From Actinostola sp. cb2023 (Eukaryota; Cnidaria; Anthozoa; Actiniaria; Actinostolidae): 64,000 bases of DNA. The notes below the pieces were generated by a model, which worked only from the letters and a program-made list of their open reading frames with translations, searched no databases and had not been told where the DNA came from. The stretch covers positions 137,001 to 201,000 of the forward strand of contig JAUJYZ010000214.1 of assembly GCA_033675265.1 (NCBI GenBank), read 5' to 3'. Of the stretch, positions 46,662 to 58,700 are shown one piece after another. Positions within the stretch are counted from its first letter, which is position 1, and every line of letters starts with the position of its first letter. The translations under genes were made by a program, and so were the position numbers.

Positions 46662-46662
<1 letters not shown>

Positions 46663-47024
46663 AGGGGTACTTGGTTAAAAAATGGTTAGGTATGAGGTAT
46701 GTGCGGCGAGACTGTTCAGACCTGGACCCTGTTTTTGGAATTTGTCACTCGAAAACCTGGATTTACGAATTTCCCAAATAAAAAAAACTGCGCGGCCTAA
46801 AAAACGCTTGCTACGCAGGCTATTGTTCATGCGGAGTTTTACTGAAACGCCGATACCACATTATGCAAATTATTAAAAATTAATAAATGTTTTTTAGGCT
46901 ACTGAACCTGGATTAATGATTTTTATGCGTTCATTTTACCTGGATTAGAGTATAAAATGGCCCAAAACCTGGACCCTGTACCGCCGCACATATATATCAT
47001 GTAATTATTGGGAGTACGTTTGTA

Positions 47025-47290
47025 CCGATATCAGTTGTAAAGTTGTAAAGTGCTTTGTACGTTGTCCATGTTAAATTAAAGCGCTATATAAATAAAGTTA
47101 TTATTATTATAAATTTTTAAAAGTATATTATATTTATATTTTTGTTTTATATATATTTGTTACATTTTTGTTCACGTTCACGTTTTAACGAGCTTTGTAG
47201 CTCCTAGGTGATTACGTGTTGAAATAAATTATTATTATTATATTATTATTATTATTAATAATAATATTAATAATAAATAAATAAATAAAT
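47025..47290. repeat. LINE-type 3' tail and (TTA)n / (TAAA)n repeats
   Basis: TTGTAAAGTGCTTTGTACGT ... AAAGCGCTATATAAATAAAG followed by TTATTATTATTA is the common form of an L2/CR1-like 3' end (family call from general knowledge). An A/T repeat continues from about 47229 to 47290. Confidence 0.55.
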
Positions 47291-47380
47291 ATTATTCAAA
47301 AACCGTTATGTGGAAAGATTGAGGTCTACAAGTTACTCTGCGTTTTAGCTTTTAGTCCTTTCCCAGAGTTCGCTACAGCC

Positions 47381-47731
47381 AATGAGGGTTTATCACATAA
47401 TTTCAAAACTCATAGGACAAACAAATGATTATCATAGCTGGAAAGAGCTCGTTGAAATTAGTAAAAATGTGAAGTTTGGAAAAGATCGCTCCACAAATTA
47501 CGAAGATATGAATTTTCAAAAATCGAAATTTTGTATGAAAACCTAGTTGGAGGCAAGAGTTGCCTCCAAGCGTAATTTATGAAATTTCGATATTTGAAAA
47601 TTCATATCTTCGTAATTTGTGGAGCGATCTTTTCCAAACTTCACATTTTTACTAATTTCAACGAGCTCTTTCCAGCTATGATAATCATTTTTTGTCCTAT
47701 GAGTTTTGAAATTACATGATAAACCCTCATT
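47381..47731. mobile_element. Palindromic element with about 165 bp arms
   Basis: AATGAGGGTTTATCACATAA at 47381 is inverted at 47731. The arms remain near-identical through GGAAAGAGCTCGTTGAAATT and CGAAGATATGAATTTTCAAA. The centre is short (GTTGGAGGCAAGAGTTGCCT). Confidence 0.9.
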
Positions 47732-49473
47732 CTGAGCAAAGAAAAAAATAACGCAAATATTATTTTTGCAAGATTGGGGTTCCTGTGTAGGTCAGCGGCT
47801 TTCTCTATATATACGGTAGGTACTTCATATATGGTAATCATTTTGTACCCTGATAGTGTGTTCATCATATAGTCATTGTAATCATTATATAGTCATTGTA
47901 ATCATTTTGTACTTTATCTATTGCTGTAGTTCCTGTAGTTTCTGTAGTTCCTGTAGTTCTTATAGTTCCTGTAGTTCCTGTAGTCGCTGTAGTTCTTGTA
48001 GTTGCTGTAGTCGCTGTAGTCGCTGTAGTTGCTGTAGTCGCTGTAGTTCTTGTAGTTCTTGTAGTTCTTGTAGTTCCCGTAGTCGCTGTAGTTCTTGTAG
48101 TCGCTGTAGTTCCTGTAGTTTGTAGTTCCTGTAGTTCCTGTAGTCGCTGTAGTTCTTGTAGTTGCTGTAGTTCTTGTAGTTCCTGTAGTTCCCGTAGTCG
48201 CTGTAGTTCTTGTAGTTCCTGTAGTCGCTGTAGTTGCTGTAGTCGCTGTAGTTCCTGTAGTTCCTGTAGTTCCTGTAGTCGCTGTAGTTGCTGTAGTTCC
48301 TGTAGTCGCTGTAGTCGCTGTAGTTCCTGTAGTCGCTGTAGTTCCTGTAGTCGCTGTAGTTGCTGTAGTTGCTGTAGTTCCTGTAGTTCCTGTAGTTCCT
48401 GTAGTTCCTGTAGTTCCTGTAGTTCTTGTAGTTCCTGTAGTTCTTGTAGTCGCTGTAGTCGCTGTAGTCACTGTAGTCATTGTAGTTGCTGTAGTCACTG
48501 TAGTTGCTGTAGTCGCTTTAGTTCCTGTAGTTCCTGTAGTTCTTGTAGTTCCTGTAGTTCCTGTAGTCGTTGCTGTTCCTGTAGTCGCTGTAGTTCCCGT
48601 AGTTCCTGTAGTTCTTGTAGTTCCTGTAGTTCCTATAGTCGCTGTAGTTCTTGTAGTTGCTGTAGTTCTTGTAGTTCTTGTAGTTCCTGTAGTTGCTGTA
48701 GTTCCTGTAGTCGCTGTAGTTCCTGTAGTTCCTGTAGTTCCTGTAGTTCCTGTAGTTCCTGTAGTTCCTGTAGTTCCTGTAGTTCCTGTAGTTCCTGTAG
48801 TTCCTGTAGTTCTTGTAGTTCCTGTAGTTCGCTGTAGTCGATATAGTTCTTGTGCTGTAGTTGCTGTAGTCGCTGTAGTTGCTGTAGTTCTTGTAGTTGC
48901 TGTAGTTCCTGTAGTCGCTGTAGTTCCCGTCGTTAGTTCTTGTTCCTGTAGTTTCGCTGTAGTTCCTGTAGTCGCTGTAGTGTAGTCGCTGTAGTTGCTG
49001 TAGTCGCTGTAGTTCCTGTAGTTGCTGTAGTCGCTGTAGTTCTTGTAGTTGCTGTAGTCGCTGTAGTTCCTGTAGTTGCTGTAGTCGCTGTAGTTCTTGT
49101 AGTCGCTGTAGTTTCTGTTTTCGCTGTAGTCACTGTAGTTACTGTAGTCGCTGTAGTTCTTGTAGTCGCTGTAGTTACTGTAGTTCGTGTAGTCGCTGTA
49201 GTTGATGTAGTTGCTGTAGTCGCTGTAGTTATTGTAGTCGCTGTAGTTACTCTAGTCACTGTAGTTACTGTAGATCTTGAAAACGGCTGGATGCACGAGC
49301 GGCACGTCGCGAGTGCTTATCAAGTCTTCAGAAGTGCGTTATTTATCAGTATCTTAAAATATATTGTTGTTTTGCAAACATTTTGATAATTTTTAACAGT
49401 TATGTTCATATTAGTAGATAAATAAAAATTTTTTCCCTTTCCATTTGAAATCTTTGAGTATTTTCAGGAAAGC

Positions 49474-49740
49474 ATGACTGAGGCTGTGAAAATCGTATAT
49501 GACGACACACCTAACAACAATAACAATTTTAGATTATTACAATCAATTTATGTGGACTTTGCTGTATGTTCAGGTCAAGTTATTTCTAACACTATGAATG
49601 AAGCATGCCGTTGCATTATGTCAAGCCATTGTTATATTTGTTTATACTTTTTTTTCTGGGTTTTGAAAATTATCAGTATAGGTGATTGCATATTCATAGT
49701 TTTGCCTAGAGATCAAAATTACATGATATTCTTAATTTGA
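49474..49740 (+). CDS. Unidentified small frame in the centre of the foldback element
   Basis: The frame encodes MTEAVKIVYDDTPNNNNNFR and continues to 88 codons. A good acceptor (TATTTTCAG) precedes it at 49467, and a GTATGT donor at 49562 would end an exon after YVDFA. No family is recognised; it could be a captured exon or a remnant of the element's own gene. Codons after the possible donor look like intron. Confidence 0.3.
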   Translation: MTEAVKIVYDDTPNNNNNFRLLQSIYVDFAVCSGQVISNTMNEACRCIMSSHCYICLYFFFWVLKIISIGDCIFIVLPRDQNYMIFLI

Positions 49741-49821
49741 AGTTGTGTAAAAATAAAAATGCTCCTTGTGTGATATTTATGAGTATGTCGTAATTATATA
49801 ACTGGATCTATAGTACGATTA

Positions 49822-50196
49822 CAGTCGAACCTCTATTAAACGACCACCCCCGGGGAATTGGCAATTGGCCGTTTTAATGGCTTTGGCCGTTTATTTAATA
49901 GAGGTTAATTTGACAGAAATTAGCATAAGGCATGGTAGAAACGTTATTTCATTTGAATACAAACACGTTTGCTGGCTTGCAACAAGTGTAACAATCCCAC
50001 AATTCCTCAGTACAGTAGAGTATGAAATTCTTGGTGGCTAGACGGAACCCTTAACTTGTTGGGACGGCAAAAATGTGGCAGCAGCCGCTTAATAGAGGTA
50101 ATTAAATTTACAGTATCACACTGATAATGAATTCGGGACTTTGATAACTGGCCGCTTAATAGAGGGTGGCCGCTTCATAATAGAGGTTCGACTACA
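49822..50196. mobile_element. pogo/Tigger-type MITE with TA duplication
   Basis: CAGTCGAACCTCTATTAAAC follows TA at 49820-49821. The inverse (TAATAGAGGTTCGACTACA) precedes TA at 50197. Further GGCCGCTTAATAGAGG words repeat inside. CAGTCGAACCTC-type ends with TA are widespread in animal pogo-like families. Confidence 0.85.
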
Positions 50197-51872
50197 TATG
50201 ATACTGGATATGATTTCGGTAGTACTCTGAACGACCTCTGAATAAAACACCGAATACAGAACTACAACAGCTACAGCAATTAACTACAAAATGAAGAACA
50301 TGAACTACAGCAACTACAGCAACTACAGCAACTACAGCGACTACAGCAACTACAGGAACTACAAGAACTACAGCGACTACGGGAACTACAGGAACTACAG
50401 GAACTACAAGAACTACAGCAACTACAGGAACTACAAGAACTACAAGAACTACAGGAACTACAGCGACTACAGGAACTACAGCGACTACAGGAACTACAGC
50501 GACTACAGGAACTACAATGACTACAGGAACTACAAGAACTACAGGAACTACAAGAACTACAAGAACTACAGTGACTACAGCGACTACAAGAACTAAAGCG
50601 ACTACAGCGACTACAGGAACTACAGCAACTACAGCGACTACAGGAACTACAGCGACTACAGGAACTACAATGACTACAGGAACTACAAGAACTACAGGAA
50701 CTACAGGAACTACAAGAACTACAAGAACTACAGCGACTACAGCGACTACAAGAACTAAAGCGACTACAGCGACTACAGGAACTACAGCGACTACAGGAAC
50801 TACAGCGACTACAGGAACTACAGCGACTACAGGAACTACAGCGACTACAGGAACTACAGCGACTACAAGAACTACAGCGACTACGGGAACTACAAGAACT
50901 ACAAGCGACTACAGCAACTACAAGAACTACAGCGACTACAGCAACTACAGCGACTACAGCAACTACAAGAACTACAGGAACTACAAGAACTACAGCGACT
51001 ACAGGAACTACAGCAACTACAGCGACTACAGCAACTACAGCGACTACAAGAACTACAGCGACTACAGGAACTATAAGAACTACAGGAACTACAGCGACTA
51101 CAGGAACTACAAGAACTACAGCGACTACAGCAACTACAGGAACTACAGCAACTACAGTGACTACAGGAACTACAGCGACTACAGCAACTACAGCAACTAC
51201 AGCAACTACAGCGACTACAGGAACTACAGCGACTACGGGAACTACAAGAACTACAGCAACTACAAGAACTACAGCGACTACAGGAACTACAGGAACTACA
51301 GGAACTACAGCGACTACAAGAACTACAGCGACTACGGGAACTACAAGAACTACAGCGACTACAGCAACTACAAGAACTACAGCAACTACAAGAACTACAG
51401 CGACTACAGGAACTACAGGAACTATAAGAACTACAGGAACTACAGCAACTACAGGAACTACAGCAATAGATAAAGTACAAAATGATTACAATGACTATAT
51501 AATGATTACAATGACTATATGATGAACACACTATCAGGGTACAAAATGATTACCATATATGAAGTACTTACCCTATATACCATGACGTCATGTTTATTTG
51601 AAGTACCTACATATTGCACCACAGATTCTGTTCTGTTTGTAAATCTTTAGTCTCTTTTTCTCCTCTGAATTCTTCAGTTTGCACTTTGTGCTTCCTTAGA
51701 CTAGTGCTCCAGGCTTTAGTTTATACTTTGGGCTGTAGTTCTGATTCCAAGAATCGGCAAATTTCCTCTTCTCATTTAAAAATAGACCAGCTTTTAAGCT
51801 TATTTATTGTACAGTTTGTAAATTTTAGAAATTATTATATTTGTAACTTTATATATCAACGACAAAATAATC

Positions 51873-52706
51873 ATGGATCAAGGCGAAACAGTGGTTCTCA
51901 ACAATCCAGAGATATCCAAACCTAGCAGCAGTCCATGGGGAAACACGCCACTTGTGGCTCCTTGTTCTCTATCCTCTGTAATGGACGAAGAACTGGCCAG
52001 AGATTTACAAGAAAAGGAGGAAGAAATGTCGGCTCTGCAAGTTGAACTTCCATTTGTAGGTGTGTATTTATATAATACGTATATAATAATGGATGTTTGT
52101 AGACGATACATCTGTTATAATCATCGTTAATGCTTTACTAGTCTTCATTAATACAGTCTACGTGCGTTTGTTGTTGTTAATACAGCTTTACAGTCTGAAG
52201 CCAGTATTCATTGCTTTTATTGTTTTTATTTCTTTGTAACGCTTAGATGGCAGTAATGCTGACAATGAGAGTGATCTACTTCTGGCTCAGATGCTTCAAA
52301 ATGAGTTTGACAGAGAGAACGACCACATGGTGAATATCTATGAACAGAAATACAATGGAAACAGTAAAGGTAAGCAGAATGCTAGGGACATGCATGTACA
52401 TGTAAATTATTTATATATGTACCCTGACAAATATTACTGCAAACAATACAAGTGGTTACTCTGGCCAAGTGGCTTAGATACAGCAGTTTAAATCATTTAA
52501 AACTTATTATTAGAGTCATTTTCGTATGAGTGGGAAACCCGGTACGGAATCGAAGACATCTATTCAACCAATCACAGCGTGCAAAATCATCGCTCAACCA
52601 ATCAGAATGGTTGGATACAGCATGATGATGGCACGATACGGTCACGGTACGTCACGAACCATACCGTAACTACATAATTTACTTCCCACTTATACGAAAA
52701 CGACTC

Positions 52707-52740
<34 letters not shown>

Positions 52741-55700
52741 TATATTTATAAATAATAATAAATGCTGTCTTAAGACTAAAGGCGCTGTTACACATAGCAT
52801 TTTCTCGTGCAACTCGTATCGCTATAAAAATTGTTGCAGGAAACCATGTCACACGTACAATTTCCGTTGCAACTCGTCTCGCGCACAAACAAATGTCAAG
52901 TTGCATGCGTAATCGTGAAACTGTCATTTCCACTCTTTTCTGGGAAAATACCGTAAACTTTCGTCCTCGTCTGCAATGTTTACTGAAGATAATTGTGTTT
53001 TGGTCTGTTTTTATTATGTTGAAGTTCTCGCTTTCTCAGTGATTGACTCGTTCGCTCTAGTTGTGGCGCGAGACAAGTTGCATGGACCCAAATTTTTACA
53101 AAAATTGTTGCAGAAAGTAGAAGCTAGTTCAACTTTTCGTGCAACAAAAAAACGAAAAAAACTAGTTGCGCGAGGGGATGTCACTCGTAAACACGCTCTT
53201 GCAACCTGCAACAATTTTTTTCGCAAGACAAGTTGCACGAGAAAATGATACGTGTAACAGCGCCTTAATTCTAAGTCTATATTTTCTCCACAAGTGTCGC
53301 TGTCATTCAACAATTACAGAAGTGTCCATTCAATGATCAAGGATGATTCCAGCTCATCTGATGACCAGGATGAACATGAAGACTTAGGTATTATTTGGAA
53401 TAATATACACAATGGGAAAGTTAACAATGATCTTGCCGGCAATTCTAGGCTTGGAAGTGAAGAAAAGGCTCTCTTTTCTTCCTTGTCAGACAAGAGAAAG
53501 GTGTCACTTGTCTCACGTTAAGGATCATATAACAAATCGAACATGGTTTTCCATTGTCTGTCTGTACTCTTATCGACAATGGATGATGCCATAAAATGTT
53601 CAAAACTCAAGTGGAACAACGAACATACATTGTAGCATAGCATTTTTTTTTACAACAATATTTACTCAGGAAAGCAGAAAAGGTTCCCAAAACGACAAAA
53701 AAAATTGAAAGAAAAACTGATTCAAGCGCGCACTGGTTCCGTGCGCAAGCAAAACGTCATTTTATGCATCTGTTCTCTTATCAACAATGGCTCTTATCCA
53801 ATCAGCATGTGAGAAGTTTGACAAGTGTTGTAAAAATGGGATGAACCTTTTAATGTTCCCAAATAGATAATAATAATTATAATAATAATAATAATAGATA
53901 CACCACCACCGCCTGACCATGAATCTCACAAGATGGTGCTCAATCCAAAAGGTGCAGCTAAGAAAAAGATAACTACTAAACATGATGCTGTGATTTGTGG
54001 AAGAAAGAATGCAAGTAATCTTGAAAAGGTAGTTGTGAATGCTGATTGTGTTGTTAAAATCTTTGTTTACACAAAATAATATAACGACATACATGTTATT
54101 ACATCACATCCAACTGTACTGCCTGGATGTGATAGTTATAACTAGACAGTTAACACTCCCTTTTTGTGACAGTTTCCTCCAGGTTTTGCATCAGGTGATG
54201 TTGGCAGTACAAAGCTTGACCTAAAGTTATCCAACAGTGTCTACAACACCTTGAAGCAGCATTCGTACAGAGAAGAGAGACAAAGCCACAGACTGCATGA
54301 GAAGAAAGAACATTCAACCCATGTAAGTACTCAGTAGTCACAGTTTAAATGTGAAATGAAGTTAACCAAACTTGACATACGTGATTAAGGGACTCGGAAA
54401 AAAAATCTGAGCCCCAGATGGGATTTGAACCCATGACCCTGGGGCTCAGATTTTTTCTGAGTCCCTTAGTCACGTATGTGAAGTTTGGTTAACTTCATTT
54501 CACATTTATCATAATTACATAATGTACATTACATCTCATAGTCACAGTTTGTGTGTATAATAATTATTGCAGTTGTACATGGTACTGATATGACCATGGA
54601 TTATTGATCTATCTAACCAGGAACAAGCTTTGGATCCCAAGACACGTCTACTGTTGTACAAGTTGGTGAATAATGAGACTCTTGAGAATATCAATGGTTG
54701 TATCAGTACTGGTAAAGAAGCTTGTGTGTTTCATGCTAATGGAGGAAGGTAATGTTGATAGTACCAATAGTTATGACTGTATACTTACATGTACGGTATA
54801 GTTTCATGCTTAATGGAAGAAGGTATGACTGTACTTACATGTACTGTATAGTTTCATGCTAATGGAGGAAGGTATGACTGTACTTACATGTACTGTATAG
54901 TTTCATGCTAATGGAGGAAGGTATGACTGTACTTACATGTATGGTATAGTTTCATGCTAATGGAGGAAGGTATGAGTGTACTTACATGTACTGTATAGTT
55001 TCATGCTAATGGAGGAAGGTATGACTGTACTTACATGTACGGTATAGTTTCATGCTAATGGAGGAAGGTATTCATGACTGTACTTACGTACGGTATAGTT
55101 TCATGCTAATGGAGGAAGGTATGACTGTACTTACATGTACGGTATAGTTTCATGCTAATGGAGGAAGGTATGACTGTACTTACATGTACGGTATAGTTTC
55201 ATGCTAATGGAGGAAGGTATGACTGTACTTACATGTACGGTATAGTTTCATGCTAATGGAGGAAGGTATGACTGTACTTACATGTACGGTATAGTTTCAT
55301 GCTAATGGGCGGAAGGTATGACTGTACTTACATGTACTGTATAGTTTCATGCTAATGGAGGAAGGTATGACTGTACTTACATGTACTGTATAGTTTCATG
55401 CTAATGGAGGAAGGTATGACTGTACTTACATGTACGGTATAGTTTCATGCTAATGGAGGAAGGTATGAGTGTACTTACATGTACTGTATAGTTTCATGCT
55501 AATGGAGGAAGGTATGAGTGTACTTACATGTACTGTATAGTTTCATGCTAATGGAGGAAGGTATGACTGTACTTACATGTACGGTATAGTTTCATGCTAA
55601 TGGAGGAAGGTATGACTGTACTTACATGTACAGTATATAGTTTCATGCTAATGGAGGAAGGTATTCATGACTGTACTTACGTACGGTATAGTTTCATGCT

Positions 55701-58700
55701 AATGGAGGAAGGTATGAGTGTACTTACATGTACGGTATAGTTTCATGCTAATGGAGGAAGGTATGACTGTACTTACATGTACGGTATAGACCCTATGCAA
55801 TACTGGTAGAATCGTAAAATCTGATTTCCTTTGTTATTGGGAAGATATTACAGCAATATCTGACCATCTCTTTGAAGAGAGGGTTTTCAATAATGAACAT
55901 ACCAAATTTTAGGGCTGTACTATGCAATCTTGAAAAGTTATAGTGATTTGAAATTACATAGATTTGTACCAGAAACCGGACTTTGGCCCTAGATGCCTCG
56001 TTTCCATGTATTTTGCACCTTTCAAACGCTTATTACTTGATGATGGTTTCATTTTTATTAATGCACTTTTGGGGGTAAATACTAAACTGTCGATGGTCTT
56101 TCAATCTATTACTTTACCTTTACTTAACTCGTTATTCTTTCAGTTTTTGCAAATTTATGCAAAGTACAGAAATCGAGTATTGCATAGGGTCTATAGTTTC
56201 ATGCTAATGGAGGAAGGTATGACTGTACTTACATGTACTGTATAGTTTCATGCTAATGGAGGAAGGTATGACTGTACTTACATGTACAGTATATAGTTTC
56301 ATGCTAATGGAGGAAGGTATGAGTGTACTTACATGTACTGTATAGTTTCATGCTAATGGAGGAAGGTATGACTGTACTTACATGTACGGTATAGTTTCAT
56401 GTTAATGGAGGAAGGTATGACTGTACTTACATGTACTGTATAGTTTCATGCTAATGGAGGAAGGTATGACTGTACTTACATGTACAGTATATAGTTTCAT
56501 GCTAATGGAGGAAGGTATGAGTGTACTTACATGTACGGTATAGTTTCATGCTAATGGAGGAAGGTATGACTGTACTTACATGTACGGTATAGTTTCATGC
56601 TAATGGAGGAAGGTATGAGTGTACTTACATGTACTGTATAGTTTCATGCTAATGGAGGAAGGTATGACTGTACTTACATGTACAGTATATAGTTTCATGC
56701 TAATGGAGGAAGGTATGAGTGTAAACTTACATGTACGGTATAGTTTCATGCTAATGGAGGAAGGTATGACTGTACTTACATGTATGGTATAGTTTCATGT
56801 TAATGGAGGAAGGTATTCATGACTGTACTTACATGTACAGTATATAGTTTCATGCTAATGGAGGAAGGTATGAGTGTACTTACATGTACGGTATAGTTTC
56901 ATGTTAATGGAGGAAGGTATTCATGACTGTACTTACATGTACAGTATATAGTTTCATGCTAATGGAGGAAGGTATGAGTGTACTTACATGTACTGTATAG
57001 TTTCATGCTAATGGAGGAAGGTATGACTGTACTTACATGTACTGTATAGTTTCATGCTAATGGAGGAAGGTATTCATGACTGTACTTACGTACGGTATAG
57101 TTTCATGCTAATGGAGGAAGGTATGACTGTACTTACATGTACGGTATAGTTTCATGCTTAATGGAGGAAGGTATTCATGACTGTACTTACGTACGGTATA
57201 GTTGTTTTACACCCAGTCTTGTTTATGACCAGGAGAGAGAATGGAGAAGTGTTGCCAGCAGAGTGTGCCATCAAAGTCTTTAAGACAACACTCAATGAAT
57301 TCAGAACAAGAGAGAGGTACATAAAGGATGATCATCGCTTTAGAGACAGATTCAGCAAGCAGAACCCAAGGAAGGTTATTCGTCTCTGGGCTGAGAAAGA
57401 GATGTGTAACTTACGCAGGTATTGGTCATGTGTCACTTGAAAACTCAGCTTCAATTTAAGCCTAACTGTATTGTCAGTTTATCATATTATTATTATGTTG
57501 TTGTTGTTGTCAGAATGCACAAGGCTGGTATTTCTTGTCCAAGTGTTGTCTTACTAAAGAAGCATATTCTTGTGATGAGTTTTGTTGGTCGAGACATGAA
57601 AGCAGCTCCTAAGCTTAAAGATGCAGTCTTGTCGTCTAATCAGATGAAGTTGGCCTATGAACAGTGTATTGAGGTATGTGCACTTATAACCATGTTCAAT
57701 ACATGATTGTACAATACATGCAGCCATCAACTAATGGAAACTGGTCAAAAGCAGAACTAATACAAATCAAAGAATCAGTTGAAATCGCCTGCCTGTGCTT
57801 GAAACCATACTTGACTTGAATATCTGATCAGCAACCCACAAGTGTGATTATTGCCTCTCCCCTCCCCTGTATTCAGAAAGTTCTGATAACCAATAATGAT
57901 TTATTGACCATTTCAGATGATGTGCACCATGTACCAAAAGTGCAAACTTGTTCATGCTGATCTCAGTGAATACAACATCCTTTGGCATGAGAACGGTATT
58001 TGGTTCATTGATGTTAGTCAGTCTGTTGAACCTATTCATCCACATGCGTTGGAGTTCTTGTACCGTGACTGTACTAATGTCCTAGAGTTCTTCATGAAGA
58101 AGGGTGTACCTGATGTCATGTCTGTGCCACAGCTGTTCATCAAAGTCTCACGCCTTGATATTCCTGTGTATGACAATGAGAATAAGTTTTTAAGCAAGGT
58201 TAGTGTTAGAGCATTCTGCAATCTCTGTGTATACACCTATTTCAACTACCGGTAAGTTAGTCCAAGTCACCCTTGACTCACAAAGAGAATCATGGGAGAT
58301 ACTGTTTACCAAGTCTTTCTACCCAATTCCTTGAAATTGTAACAAAAAATTTGGCCATCTCACTTTGAATGTTACTTGAATTTGTTTAGCTGCAATGTTC
58401 TTGTTTAGTACAAGACGTCCATGAATAATATGGTCACAAATAGAAACTCCCATGGTCCTTCAGGGTTGCACCTTTCACCCTTTTCGAGAGACTAACATAT
58501 TATTGAAATAGGTGTATTGTATACAATATAGCCCAGGGGGGTTCTTCCTATATTCGGCTTCTGGGGTGATCGTCATATTTTTAAGGGTTTGAAATTGGTG
58601 ACCCGGTATTTTTTAGGGGTCGGTCAAGCGAAATCCTATTTTTTTAAAGAGCTGGTAGTTTTTAGGGGTCGGTCAAGCGAAATCCTATTTTGTGAAAGAG

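Larger units (their letters stand above)
47808..51579. mobile_element. 3.77 kb foldback element with 9 bp-repeat arms
   Basis: The ends TATATACGGTAGGTACTTCA and its inverse (51579) begin arms that stay nearly identical for over 200 bp (CATATATGGTAATCATTTTG, then TATAGTCATTGTAATCATT). The arms then become long arrays of a 9 bp unit: TGTAGTTCC/TGTAGTCGC at 47925-49280 and the complement GGAACTACA/GCGACTACA at 50262-51470. The middle (49281-50261) is unique and contains a pogo-type MITE. This architecture recalls foldback (FB/Galileo-type) transposons, whose long inverted ends are tandem repeats. No clear target duplication was found. It ends 293 bp before the RIOK3 ATG. Confidence 0.85.

Noticed and set aside
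47914..49259. Thr-, Tyr-, Ser- and Cys-repeat frames in the 9 bp arrays (also 50291-51531)
   Set aside because: A 9 bp unit keeps several frames open on both strands; no start context, unique domain or splice support.
53014..53313. 99-codon frame before RIOK3 exon 3
   Set aside because: It lies over the inverted-repeat element at 52779-53266 and reflects its GCAAC-rich arms.
55964..56245. 93-codon frame crossing the MITE in RIOK3 intron 6
   Set aside because: It spans the element's right boundary and runs into the minisatellite, so it arose by chance.
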